Positions 1-6,632 of a stretch of 9,779 nucleotides of DNA are shown piece after piece. Position numbers and translations under genes: made by a program. Position 1 is the first letter of the stretch; each line of letters starts with the position of its first letter. Where the stretch lies: the NCBI GenBank assembly GCA_003564655.1, contig PXES01000093.1, positions 1 to 9,779 of the forward strand. Direction: 5' to 3'. The stretch is from Paracoccaceae bacterium. GTDB taxonomy: Bacteria; Pseudomonadota; Alphaproteobacteria; Rhodobacterales; Rhodobacteraceae. The notes under the pieces were generated by a model. The model was given only the letters and a program-made list of their open reading frames with translations. It was not told where the DNA came from and made no database searches.

Positions 1-158
1 CGCTGCCAGTCGGGCGCTCCCTCCAGCTCCGCGCCGTGACAGGCCGCGCAATGCTCGGCGTAAAGGGCGCGACCGAGTTCACGCTCATCCGCCATTGCTG
101 GCGCGCCAACAAGAAGCGCCAGCGGAACTGCGCCCGCAACCATCACGCTTGGCCGCAT
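1..158 (-). CDS. c-type cytochrome, N-terminal part, cut by the window edge
   Basis: The frame reads from an ATG at 156-158 off the left edge, giving 52 residues. Residues 1-23 form a Sec signal peptide: a short basic start, a hydrophobic core and a likely cleavage after APAMA. The mature part carries CAACH (Cys37, Cys40, His41), the CXXCH site for covalent haem c attachment, within LYAEHCAACHGAELEG, a typical mono-haem cytochrome c opening. The product should act in the periplasm as a small electron carrier. An AGGGTGG stretch about 5 nt before the ATG is a reasonable ribosome binding site and supports the start. The distal axial Met and the total length lie outside the window, so the subfamily and redox partner cannot be told. 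The gene is too short here to appear in a length-filtered gene list. Confidence 0.85.
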   Translation of the reverse strand, partial: MRPSVMVAGAVPLALLVGAPAMADERELGRALYAEHCAACHGAELEGAPDWQ

Positions 159-491
159 CAGATCCACCCTAATTCTAGCGCGTGCGACACCGCACACGTC
201 ATTCGTCGCTGATTTACCCGCACTGATCTACAGTGTGGGATCGCATCCCGCCATACGCATTTCCCCAGAATAGGTGTGCAGCGCTGGGCTGTCGCATTGT
301 CGGGCCGTGATCAGTTGACCTTTCATCCGACGCCGACCCCGCGCGCATCTTTGACCGCGACGGCCGGTGACGCAGGATCGCTGTCGGGACGGGCAACGCC
401 TTTCAATGAAGCAAATTCAGCCGCAGATATTGCCGCCTTCATCGGACTGAGGCGGCAAACCATGTCTGGGATACGACACGGCTCGAGCCCA
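159..491. other. 333-bp stretch without a recognisable gene
   Basis: No reading frame on either strand gives a protein I recognise. The plus-strand frame opening at 276 runs on through the antisense of the glycosyltransferase and has no recognisable domain. The stretch separates the cytochrome start from the glycosyltransferase end, both on the minus strand, so it should hold the cytochrome promoter and the glycosyltransferase 3' end. The only structure seen is the hairpin at 430-458. It might be decayed mobile DNA that came in with the low-G+C glycosyltransferase, but I see no transposase motif and no terminal repeats. Confidence 0.5.
430..458. repeat. Perfect 8-bp inverted repeat, possible weak terminator
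   Basis: TTGCCGCC at 430-437 and GGCGGCAA at 451-458 are exact reverse complements around a 13-nt loop. The repeat lies 34 nt beyond the glycosyltransferase stop on the minus strand, where a terminator is expected. No T-run follows on either strand, so an intrinsic terminator role is weakly supported. Confidence 0.4.
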
Positions 492-1400
492 TCATCGGAA
501 AATGCGCCGGGACTTGCCCAACAGCATATCAAGCGTCGGCAGAGTGCTTTCGAACCTCTCCATTGCGCGGTAAGCCGCGCCCCATCTCCTCGAGAAATCC
601 CTGTCGAATTTCGTGCGAGACAGGATATCGCGGAAAGCCTCGAACATCACTGTTCGATAATATGGCTCCTCGAAATTCTCTGCATAGCGGGCATGCCAAG
701 GCTTTATCGTACCAATGAAATGAATTATTTTTCCCTGAATTTCTTCAGGCTTCTCGTACTGAGATGTATTCCATGAGGGGTCCAAAAGATTGGTCTTTCC
801 CTCGAAAACAATATTGAGTGCATCTTGATCTTGCGAGTGGAGAATATCAAAATTATCGTGGCTTGTCTCAATGAGGCGCCGAGAGATTTCTTCCGCCCTC
901 CAATATTCCATATCCGTCACGAGAAGACCCGAGTTGAAATATACAGTCTCGGCCTTCAGGCCCAGGCGTCTCGTTGTATCTGCACTACGGTTCAGGCGAG
1001 AAGAGATGTCAGCGACTGCAGCGAGCGGCTTTTCGTCGAGATCAATTTCATCGCTTCCTGCCAGGTCCTTGAACACCAACAGATCCGTGTCCAGATATAT
1101 GCAGCGTGATAGCTCGGGAAACATTTCGGGAATAAAGTAGCGGGCGTAGGCGAACTTGCTCTTGAGATAACGCGTTGACCTGAATCCTCGTACCTTCTGG
1201 GAATCGAGTGGGCGAAAGGTAACGTCACCAAGCATGGGGTGGTCCCAGGACTCGTGCAAGAATTGCTGGTTGCGTCGCGATATCCCGTTTTCGATGACCC
1301 ACACATTCATGGGTTCTGATGAGGATTCCAGTGCCGACCTAACAGTTGCCGCAAGCCCAAGCAGGACTTTCTTGTCAGCACACAGGACGACATTCAGCAT
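492..1400 (-). CDS. Glycosyltransferase family 8 (LPS/capsule-type hexosyltransferase)
   Basis: A 302-residue cytoplasmic, metal-dependent, retaining glycosyltransferase with a GT-A fold. It would move a sugar from a nucleotide-sugar donor, most likely onto lipopolysaccharide or another surface glycan. The GT8 signature is complete: LNVVLCADKKVLLGLAATV at residues 2-20 (donor-binding strand), YLDTDLLVF with DTD at 104-106 (metal binding), YFNSGLLV at 154-161, SQDQDALN at 189-196, and HFIGTIKPWH at 227-236 (the HxxGxxKPW motif). The frame stays open up to 1658, but those extra 86 residues have no family match, so the ATG at 1398-1400, directly before the first strand, is chosen. No strong ribosome binding site precedes it. 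The gene stands alone, without other glycan genes, and its G+C (about 43% over 661-840) is far below its neighbours, suggesting horizontal acquisition. Acceptor and sugar are unknown. Confidence 0.85.
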   Translation of the reverse strand: MLNVVLCADKKVLLGLAATVRSALESSSEPMNVWVIENGISRRNQQFLHESWDHPMLGDVTFRPLDSQKVRGFRSTRYLKSKFAYARYFIPEMFPELSRCIYLDTDLLVFKDLAGSDEIDLDEKPLAAVADISSRLNRSADTTRRLGLKAETVYFNSGLLVTDMEYWRAEEISRRLIETSHDNFDILHSQDQDALNIVFEGKTNLLDPSWNTSQYEKPEEIQGKIIHFIGTIKPWHARYAENFEEPYYRTVMFEAFRDILSRTKFDRDFSRRWGAAYRAMERFESTLPTLDMLLGKSRRIFR

Positions 1401-1682
1401 ATTCCGGCTCGGCGGTTTTCTATTGGTGACTCGACACGTGGTATTGGGGGCCGGTTGCCTGCACCGGCATTGCCCAAGTCGCGGGCTCTTGACCACAAAA
1501 GTCGCCCAATGCCTCCCCCGGGTCAACCGTTCTTTGATCAGGTCCGCGCGCGGGCCTGCGGGTTGCCGGGACGACTCGCTGAACGCTGATGGCGCCGGGA
1601 TCGCACTCCGACACGCCAGCGATGTTACCGGATCGATCTCGATATCCCGACCACCCAAGGCGAACCATCGCGGCCCCGGCGG
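1401..1682. other. 282-bp spacer upstream of the glycosyltransferase; no convincing gene
   Basis: This is high-G+C sequence between the demethylase stop and the glycosyltransferase start, both on the minus strand. The open frame running into the glycosyltransferase from 1658 has no recognisable domain and an arginine- and proline-rich make-up typical of chance frames in G+C-rich DNA. The stretch should contain the 3' end of the demethylase transcript and the glycosyltransferase promoter. No promoter boxes are clear. Confidence 0.5.
1444..1477. repeat. Hairpin: GCCGGT/ACCGGC core with an outer TTGGG/CCCAA pair
   Basis: GCCGGT (1450-1455) and ACCGGC (1463-1468) pair around a 7-nt loop. Outside an asymmetric internal bulge, TTGGG (1444-1448) can pair with CCCAA (1473-1477). 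It lies 44 nt upstream of the glycosyltransferase ATG and about 205 nt past the demethylase stop. It could be a 5'-leader structure or a late terminator for the demethylase transcript. No T-run follows. Confidence 0.3.
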
Positions 1683-3728
1683 TCAGATATCCTTCATCAG
1701 CCGCAGCGCGTCATGGATGGCCGCGTGGGTGTTTCGCGCGCTGACGGCATCGCCAATGCGATAGAGGCGGAATCGACCTTCGGAGTTGCGGGTCACGTCC
1801 TGCGGGCGGCCAGCAATCAGCGCCTCATGATCCACTGCGCCGCCGTTCAGCGACAGGGGCTTGAGGTCGAAATAGAGGTCATCCAGCGGTATCGTGCCAT
1901 AATTCACCACGACCTGATCGTAGGTCTGTTCGCGCTTGTGGTCGCTGTAATCGGTGCCGATGGTGGCGCGCAGCCGGTTGCCGTCGCGGGCGACATCCAG
2001 CAGGCGGCGGGTGACGGTGAAGGTGACGTCCTTATCCTGCAGCGCGCGCATGTAGGGGACGAGGTTCATCCCCATGATCTCGGGCGCGAAGCTGCGGTCG
2101 GGGGTCATCACCTCGACCTGCGCGCCCGCGTTCGCCGCCACCTCGGCGGCCATCAGGCCCGGATGGTCGCCTGCTTCATCATAGATCAGCACGTGACCGG
2201 CGGGTTTCACATCGCCCGCGATCATGTCCCAGGCGCTGACGACATGGGGGATCTCGGTGCCGCGTTCAAAGAGTTCCGTGTTGGGCAGCCCGCCGGTGGC
2301 GATGATCACCACATCCGGCTCCAGCGCGGTGACGTCCCCGGCCTCGACGAAGGTGTTGAAATGGAAAGCCACATCGCGGGCGGCGCATTGGGCCATGCGC
2401 CAGTCGATGATGCCGATCATCTCGCGCCGTCGGGGGTTTTGCGCGGTCAGGCGCACCTGCCCGCCGGGGTCGGGCTGGGCCTCGAACACAGTCACATGGT
2501 GCCCGCGTTCGGCGGCGACGCGGGCGGCCTCCAGCCCGCCGGGGCCGGCGCCGACCACCACCACTTTCTTGCGCTCCTCCGCAGGCGCGCTCACATGCGG
2601 CAGGGTCAGTTCGCGCCCGGTGGCGGCGTTGTGGATGCAGAGCGCCTCGCCCGCCTGATAGATGCGGTCCAGGCAATATGTCGCGCCGACGCAGGGGCGG
2701 ATGTCATCCTCGCGGCCCTCGACGATCTTCTGCACGATATGCGGGTCGGCCATGTGCGCGCGAGTCATGCCGACCATGTCCAGAAGCCCCGAGGCGACTG
2801 CATGGCGCGCGGTGGCCACATCGGGGATGCGCGCGGCGTGGAAGGGGGGCATGCCGGTGGCCGCGCGCACCGCGCCCGCGAAATCCAGATGCGGGGCGCT
2901 TTTCATCCCCTGCACCGGGATCACATCGGTCATCGCCGGGTCGGTATGGATGCGCCCACGGATGACGTTAAGGAAATCGACCATCCCGCAGGCGGCAAGG
3001 CGCTTCGAGATCTCCAGCCCTTCGGCGGCGTCAATCCCGCCCTGCGCAGCCTCATCGGCCGTGTAGCGCACGCCCAGGATGAACCCGTCGCCCACCCGCG
3101 CGCGGATGGCGCGCAGCGTGTCCATGAGCAGTTGCATCCGGGTATCCAGGCTCTGACCGCCATAGGGGCCGTCCAGATCATTGGTCAGCGGGGACCAGAA
3201 CTGATCGAGCAGATGGCCATAGACCTGCAATTCCACCCCGTCCATGCCGCCCGCCTGCATCCGCTCGGCGGCGTCGGCAAAGTCGGTGATGATGCGCGCG
3301 ATGTCCCAATCCTCGGCCAGCTTCGGGAAGGCCCGGTGCGCGGGTTCGCGGTGCTTGCTGGATGAGAGCGAGGGCAGCCAGTCGCCCTTGTTCCACCCCG
3401 TGCGACGGCCCAGATGCGACAGCTGGATCATCACCGCGCAGCCGTGGTAATGGCAGGCGTCGGTCAGCGCGCGGATGTGGGGGACGACCTCGTCCTTCCA
3501 GGCCAGCACGTTGTTGAACGCGGGCGGACTGTCGCGCGAGACCGAGGCCGACCCGGCGGTCATGGCCAGCGCCACACCAGCCTTGGCGCGTTCGGCATGA
3601 TAGGCGACATAGCGCGCCTTGGGCATGCCGTCCTCGGGGTAGGCGGGCTCATGCGCGGTGGTCATGATCCGGTTGCGCAGAGTCAGGGGCTTCAACTGAT
3701 AGGGCTGTAGCAGCGGATCGTTCGACAT
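1683..3728 (-). CDS. FMN/Fe-S amine demethylase, trimethylamine dehydrogenase / DgcA / N-methylproline demethylase type
   Basis: A 681-residue, three-part flavoprotein. Residues 1-340 form an old yellow enzyme-type TIM barrel that binds FMN (PYQLKPLTLRNR start; YGHLLDQFWSPLTN near 170-183; YGGQSLDTR near 189-197). A cysteine cluster follows at 346-364, then a nucleotide-binding disulfide reductase-like domain from 388 with GAGPGG at 393-398 and a second Rossmann-like segment near 510-560. The length matches trimethylamine dehydrogenase, DgcA and 2,4-dienoyl-CoA reductase. The AYGHL/VYGHL-LLDQFWSP form resembles the DgcA/N-methylproline demethylase branch more than dienoyl-CoA reductase, so oxidative N-demethylation is the likely reaction; the substrate is inferred. 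The Fe-S motif reads CVGATYC then C: Cys346, Cys352 and Cys364 remain, but the second ligand is Ala349. The start follows the MttB-like stop by 9 nt, with a GAGGGG ribosome binding site overlapping that stop, so the two genes are co-translated. Confidence 0.8.
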   Translation of the reverse strand: MSNDPLLQPYQLKPLTLRNRIMTTAHEPAYPEDGMPKARYVAYHAERAKAGVALAMTAGSASVSRDSPPAFNNVLAWKDEVVPHIRALTDACHYHGCAVMIQLSHLGRRTGWNKGDWLPSLSSSKHREPAHRAFPKLAEDWDIARIITDFADAAERMQAGGMDGVELQVYGHLLDQFWSPLTNDLDGPYGGQSLDTRMQLLMDTLRAIRARVGDGFILGVRYTADEAAQGGIDAAEGLEISKRLAACGMVDFLNVIRGRIHTDPAMTDVIPVQGMKSAPHLDFAGAVRAATGMPPFHAARIPDVATARHAVASGLLDMVGMTRAHMADPHIVQKIVEGREDDIRPCVGATYCLDRIYQAGEALCIHNAATGRELTLPHVSAPAEERKKVVVVGAGPGGLEAARVAAERGHHVTVFEAQPDPGGQVRLTAQNPRRREMIGIIDWRMAQCAARDVAFHFNTFVEAGDVTALEPDVVIIATGGLPNTELFERGTEIPHVVSAWDMIAGDVKPAGHVLIYDEAGDHPGLMAAEVAANAGAQVEVMTPDRSFAPEIMGMNLVPYMRALQDKDVTFTVTRRLLDVARDGNRLRATIGTDYSDHKREQTYDQVVVNYGTIPLDDLYFDLKPLSLNGGAVDHEALIAGRPQDVTRNSEGRFRLYRIGDAVSARNTHAAIHDALRLMKDI

Positions 3729-3740
3729 GGTGCCCCCTCA
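3729..3740 (-). promoter_or_regulatory. Ribosome binding site overlapping the upstream stop codon
   Basis: On the minus strand the junction reads TGAGGGGGCACC just before the ATG. The TGA ends the MttB-like gene and its last two bases are part of the GAGGGGG ribosome binding site of the demethylase. This fixes the demethylase start and implies translational coupling of the pair. Confidence 0.75.
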
Positions 3741-5333
3741 ATACCACGCATCCGGCATCTCGGCCTTGCGGCGCGCCACGAAATCGCCCAGCGCCTCGGC
3801 CACGCCTGCATCCATGGGCGGCGGCTCGAACCGCGCGAGCACATCCTTCCAGCGCGCATTCGCGCGCTGGGCCGCGTCCACACTGCCCGACTCCTCCCAG
3901 GTTTCATAGGTGCGATCGTCGTTGAATCCGCTGTCCCAATAAGCGGTCTCATAATGCCTCAGCGTGTGGTCGGTGCCGAAGAGATGCGCGCCCGGCCCAT
4001 TCTGCGCCAGCGCGTCAAAGGCCAGCGTGTCCTCGGTCACCTCCAGCCCCGCCAGATATGCATGCAGCGCGCCGCACATGTCCATGTCCATCACCATCTT
4101 CTCGTAGGACATCGACAGCAGCCCATCAACAAACCCCGCCGCGTGCAGGATGTAGTTGGCACCCCCCTGCACCGCCGACATCATCGACATCATGGCCTGC
4201 TGCATCGCCTGCCCGTCGGGCGCCTTCGACGTGCTGAAATTTCCCGCGCAGCGCAGCGGCAGGTTCAGCCGCCGCGCCAGTTGCCCCATGACCAGCGAGC
4301 CCAGCGCGGGTTCCGGCGTGCCGAAGGTGGGCGAGCCAGAGCGCAGCGACATCGACGACAGGAAGGACCCAAGCACCACCGGCGCGCCCGGGCGCACCAG
4401 TTGCGCCAGCGCGCAGGAGGCCATGGATTCGGCCAGACATTGCGCCACCGCGCCCGCCATGGTCAGGGGCGACACCGCGCCGCCCAGCAGGAAGGGCAGG
4501 TGGATCGACCCCTGCCCGGCCTCGGCATAGGTGCGGATGCCTGCCGTTGTCACCCCGTCCAGCACCAAGGGCGAGGTGGTGTTGAAATTGCCCATGATGA
4601 TACAGTTGCGCTCCACGAAATCGGGCCCGAAGAGGATGCGGCACATCTCGATACTGTCGGCGGCGCGTTCGGGCGCAGTGATCGAGCCGAGGAAGGGCCG
4701 GTCGGACAGCCGCATATGCGCGTGGACCATGTCGAGATGGCGCTTGCTCACGGGCAGGTCGGTCGGCTCGCAGATGGTGCCGCCCGAATGATGCAGCCAG
4801 GGCGAGGATTGCGCCAGCCGGATCAGGTTCTCGAAATCCGCGATCGTGCCATAGCGCCGCCCCCGGTCCAGATCCATCACGAAAGGCGAGCCATAGGCGG
4901 GGGCAAAGACCATCGCATCGCCGCCGATCTCGACCGAATTGGCGGGGTTGCGCGCGTGTTGGGTGAAACGCGCGGGCGCACTGCGCAACACCTCGCGCAG
5001 CATCCCCGGTTCAAACCGGATGCGCCAGCTTGCGCCCGAGAGAGGCTGCACCTCCGCCCCCGCGCGGCGGTAGAGCGCCATCGCCTCGGCATCCTCGCGC
5101 AGTTCGATCCCGATCTCGGCGAGGATCCGCTCGGCCGTGGCTTCGATCCGCGAAAGGGCCGCGTCGCTCAGCAGGTCATAGGTTGGGATGCGCCGGGTGA
5201 TGTAGGGCGTGCGCAGATGCAGGTTCTGCCCCGGCTCGGCGCTGCGCGTCATCCCCGCGCGGCCCTTTCGGGCACGGCGCGGGGGGCTTTGGGCCGGTTG
5301 GGTCGCGGCAGTCTCGGCAATGTCGTGCATCAT
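3738..5333 (-). CDS. MttB/COG5598-family methyltransferase lacking pyrrolysine
   Basis: A 531-residue TIM-barrel protein of the trimethylamine methyltransferase superfamily. Recognisable blocks are the start of the fold at residues 44-78 (TPYITRRIPTYDLL, then an AERILAEIGIEL helix), FAPAYGSPF at 143-151, SGGTICEPTD at 183-192, FGTPEPALGS at 337-346, STSKAPDGQAM at 367-377, and GGANYILHAAG at 390-400. The frame contains no in-frame stop, hence no UAG-encoded pyrrolysine. The gene therefore belongs to the non-pyrrolysine branch that includes the glycine betaine methyltransferase MtgB, and trimethylamine is an unlikely substrate. Known relatives pass the methyl group to a corrinoid protein, and none is encoded in the window. 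The start is the first of two adjacent ATGs (5331-5333), with GGAG 7 nt upstream. A basic 40-residue leader precedes the fold; Met28 is an alternative start. It is transcribed away from a divergent LysR gene and coupled to the demethylase. Confidence 0.8.
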   Translation of the reverse strand: MMHDIAETAATQPAQSPPRRARKGRAGMTRSAEPGQNLHLRTPYITRRIPTYDLLSDAALSRIEATAERILAEIGIELREDAEAMALYRRAGAEVQPLSGASWRIRFEPGMLREVLRSAPARFTQHARNPANSVEIGGDAMVFAPAYGSPFVMDLDRGRRYGTIADFENLIRLAQSSPWLHHSGGTICEPTDLPVSKRHLDMVHAHMRLSDRPFLGSITAPERAADSIEMCRILFGPDFVERNCIIMGNFNTTSPLVLDGVTTAGIRTYAEAGQGSIHLPFLLGGAVSPLTMAGAVAQCLAESMASCALAQLVRPGAPVVLGSFLSSMSLRSGSPTFGTPEPALGSLVMGQLARRLNLPLRCAGNFSTSKAPDGQAMQQAMMSMMSAVQGGANYILHAAGFVDGLLSMSYEKMVMDMDMCGALHAYLAGLEVTEDTLAFDALAQNGPGAHLFGTDHTLRHYETAYWDSGFNDDRTYETWEESGSVDAAQRANARWKDVLARFEPPPMDAGVAEALGDFVARRKAEMPDAWY

Positions 5334-5495
5334 GGCGGGGCTCCGGGCGCGAGGGGGAGGGGGCTCGACCCAGCCTGAGCGCGCGGGTGGCTTCTGGCAA
5401 GGACGGAAAATCTCACCTTGGCTGAATTCAGGTAATGCCAGAAGTCCAAATTCAGTTAAATTGGCACACAAATCCCTAACTGAACTGACGCCAAC
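5334..5495. promoter_or_regulatory. Divergent promoter/operator region between the mttB-like and lysR genes
   Basis: This 162-bp region is noticeably AT-richer from 5401 to 5490 and holds several symmetrical sequences. CTTCTGGCA (5391-5399) and TGCCAGAAG (5436-5444) form a perfect 9-bp inverted repeat. CTGAATTCAG (5422-5431) is a perfect palindrome. TTCAGTTA (5451-5458) and TAACTGAA (5477-5484) form a perfect 8-bp inverted repeat. AATTCAGGTAA (5425-5435) and AATTCAGTTAA (5449-5459) match at 10 of 11 bases with a 24-nt offset. Repeated TTCAG/CTGAA half sites between divergent genes are what a LysR-type regulator uses as recognition and activation sites; that reading is inferred. No clear -35/-10 pair could be assigned in either direction. 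Confidence 0.65.
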
Positions 5496-6413
5496 TTGCC
5501 CAAACGCCCTTATGACCTGCCCCCGATGAGCGCGCTGGTAGCCTTCGAGGCCGCCGCGCGCCATGTCAGCTTCACGCAGGCCGCGCAGGAATTGAATGTC
5601 ACCCCCGGCGCGATCAGCCATCAGGTCAAGGCGCTTGAGGGGGAACTCGAATGCCGCCTGTTCCAGCGCCATCACCGCGGCGTCACCCTGACCGAAACCG
5701 GCGCCTATCTGCTGGTCGCGCTGCAACGCGGGTTCGAGCATATGGCTGACGCGACAGCGCAGTTGCGCCGCCGTGCAAGCACGGCCTCGGTCACGATCGG
5801 GGTGACGACCGCAGTCAGCTCGCTCTGGTTGACGCCGCGTCTGGCCGAGTTCTGGAAAACCCATGGTGATGTGTCGGTCGCGCAGATCGTCAGCGACACG
5901 GACGCGGCGCCCGCGCAATGCGATCTGAGCATCCATTATGGCGTCGCACCGCGCGACGGCACCGCGTCGCGGATGCTGTTTCGCGACCGGCTGATGGCGC
6001 TGGGCAGCCCCGACTTTGCCCGTGCCCACCGGATCGGCGGGCTGGCGGATCTGGCCGCCATCCCGTTGATCCATTTTGATACCCCGGTGAGCGGCTGGAC
6101 CGACTGGCAGGGCTGGCTCAGGGCGCTGGGATATCATGGGCCGATCCGGCAGGGCCACCGCGTCAACAACTACCTGATCGCCCTGCAAGCCGCGCGCGAT
6201 GACATGGGCGCGGTGCTGGGCTGGGTGGCGCTGACGCGGCCGCTTCTCGACAAGGGCCAGCTTGTCGCGCTGCTGCCCGAAGAGGTCGTCCCGCAAGAGG
6301 CGTTTCACGTCACCTTGCGCAACCAGACATCCCCTCGCGCGCGGTTGGTCCATGACTGGCTGGCCAGCGCCGCAAGATCCGTGACGGGCGAAACCACCTG
6401 GCCGATCGACTGA
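5496..6413 (+). CDS. LysR-family transcriptional regulator, GcvA-like
   Basis: A 305-residue DNA-binding regulator. Residues 11-73 are the LysR winged helix-turn-helix (SALVAFEAAARHVSFTQAA, TPGAISHQVKALE, LFQRHHRGVTLTETG), closest in wording to the GcvA group. Residues from about 92 onward form the periplasmic-binding-protein-like effector domain (VTIGVTTAVSSLWLTPRL...). The start is taken as TTG at 5496, because the leader MPKRPYDLPPMSAL fits the usual GcvA-type N-terminus and the ATG at 5526 would cut into it; neither has a clear ribosome binding site. The gene is divergent from the mttB-like/demethylase pair, so it probably activates that pair and represses itself, with an intermediate of methylamine breakdown as effector. 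The last half site of the operator ends 11 bp before the TTG, which would suit autorepression. Confidence 0.85.
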   Translation: MPKRPYDLPPMSALVAFEAAARHVSFTQAAQELNVTPGAISHQVKALEGELECRLFQRHHRGVTLTETGAYLLVALQRGFEHMADATAQLRRRASTASVTIGVTTAVSSLWLTPRLAEFWKTHGDVSVAQIVSDTDAAPAQCDLSIHYGVAPRDGTASRMLFRDRLMALGSPDFARAHRIGGLADLAAIPLIHFDTPVSGWTDWQGWLRALGYHGPIRQGHRVNNYLIALQAARDDMGAVLGWVALTRPLLDKGQLVALLPEEVVPQEAFHVTLRNQTSPRARLVHDWLASAARSVTGETTWPID

Positions 6414-6422
6414 CATGGAACC

Positions 6423-6442
6423 GCACGGCGGTGTTCCCGTGC
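6423..6442 (+). terminator. Possible terminator hairpin after lysR
   Basis: GCACGG (6423-6428) and CCGTGC (6437-6442) pair perfectly around an 8-nt loop, 10 nt after the lysR stop. The sequence after it (CATAATGACCTT) has no real T-run, so this is at best a weak or factor-assisted terminator. Confidence 0.35.
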
Positions 6443-6566
6443 CATAATGACCTTCAGCCACGCTGCGACGATAGCGACACAGGCGCGTGCGAGGGTTTAT
6501 CGGTGATCCCATGTCCACAGGGCGGATTCACGGGCGGCAAGATGGGCAATCCACGCGCCGCGAAGC

Positions 6567-6620
6567 TTCCGACCGTACCGCAACTGCGCCGGGCACGCCG
6601 CTGTCGCGGTACGGTCGGAA
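6567..6620. repeat. Perfect 15-bp inverted repeat with a 24-nt loop
   Basis: TTCCGACCGTACCGC at 6567-6581 is the exact reverse complement of GCGGTACGGTCGGAA at 6606-6620. Chance pairing of this length is unlikely. The repeat starts 12 nt past the UbiG-like stop on the minus strand, between convergent genes, so a bidirectional terminator is the simplest reading. It has no T-run on either side and the loop is long for an intrinsic terminator. A dispersed repeat unit, a miniature element or a paired protein-binding site are alternatives. Confidence 0.7.
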
Positions 6621-6632
6621 ACGCCACCCGGC

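Larger units (their letters stand above)
6414..6632. other. Spacer between convergent genes, no gene seen
   Basis: This 219-bp stretch lies between the ends of the plus-strand lysR and the minus-strand UbiG-like gene. Short open frames on both strands have no recognisable content. It holds two inverted repeats, listed separately, that could serve as terminators for the two converging transcripts. Confidence 0.5.

Noticed and set aside
172..177. TAGAAT on the minus strand as a -10 box for the cytochrome gene
   Set aside because: It would put the transcription start inside the ribosome binding site and only a few bases from the ATG, and no -35 box lies at a normal distance.
276..776. Plus-strand open frame spanning the gene-free stretch and the glycosyltransferase 3' end
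   Set aside because: Much of it is antisense to the glycosyltransferase and its translation has no family features or ribosome binding site.
1401..1658. N-terminal extension of the glycosyltransferase
   Set aside because: The 86 residues before Met87 of the open frame match no GT8 feature, and the donor-binding strand begins directly after the ATG at 1398-1400.
1713..3365. A 550-residue open frame on the plus strand
   Set aside because: It is antisense to the demethylase, rich in His, Gly, Ala and Asp, with no recognisable domain; a codon-bias shadow common in high-G+C DNA.
3954..5378. A 474-residue open frame on the plus strand
   Set aside because: It is antisense to the MttB-like gene, dominated by Arg, Gln and His with no domain; the minus strand carries clear family motifs.
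5334..6518. Continuation of the MttB-like minus-strand frame upstream through the lysR region, giving a 926-residue frame
   Set aside because: The part above 5333 is antisense to a convincing LysR gene, crosses the divergent AT-rich control region, and has the Arg/Gln/His-rich make-up of a chance frame; the family's length fits a start at 5333.
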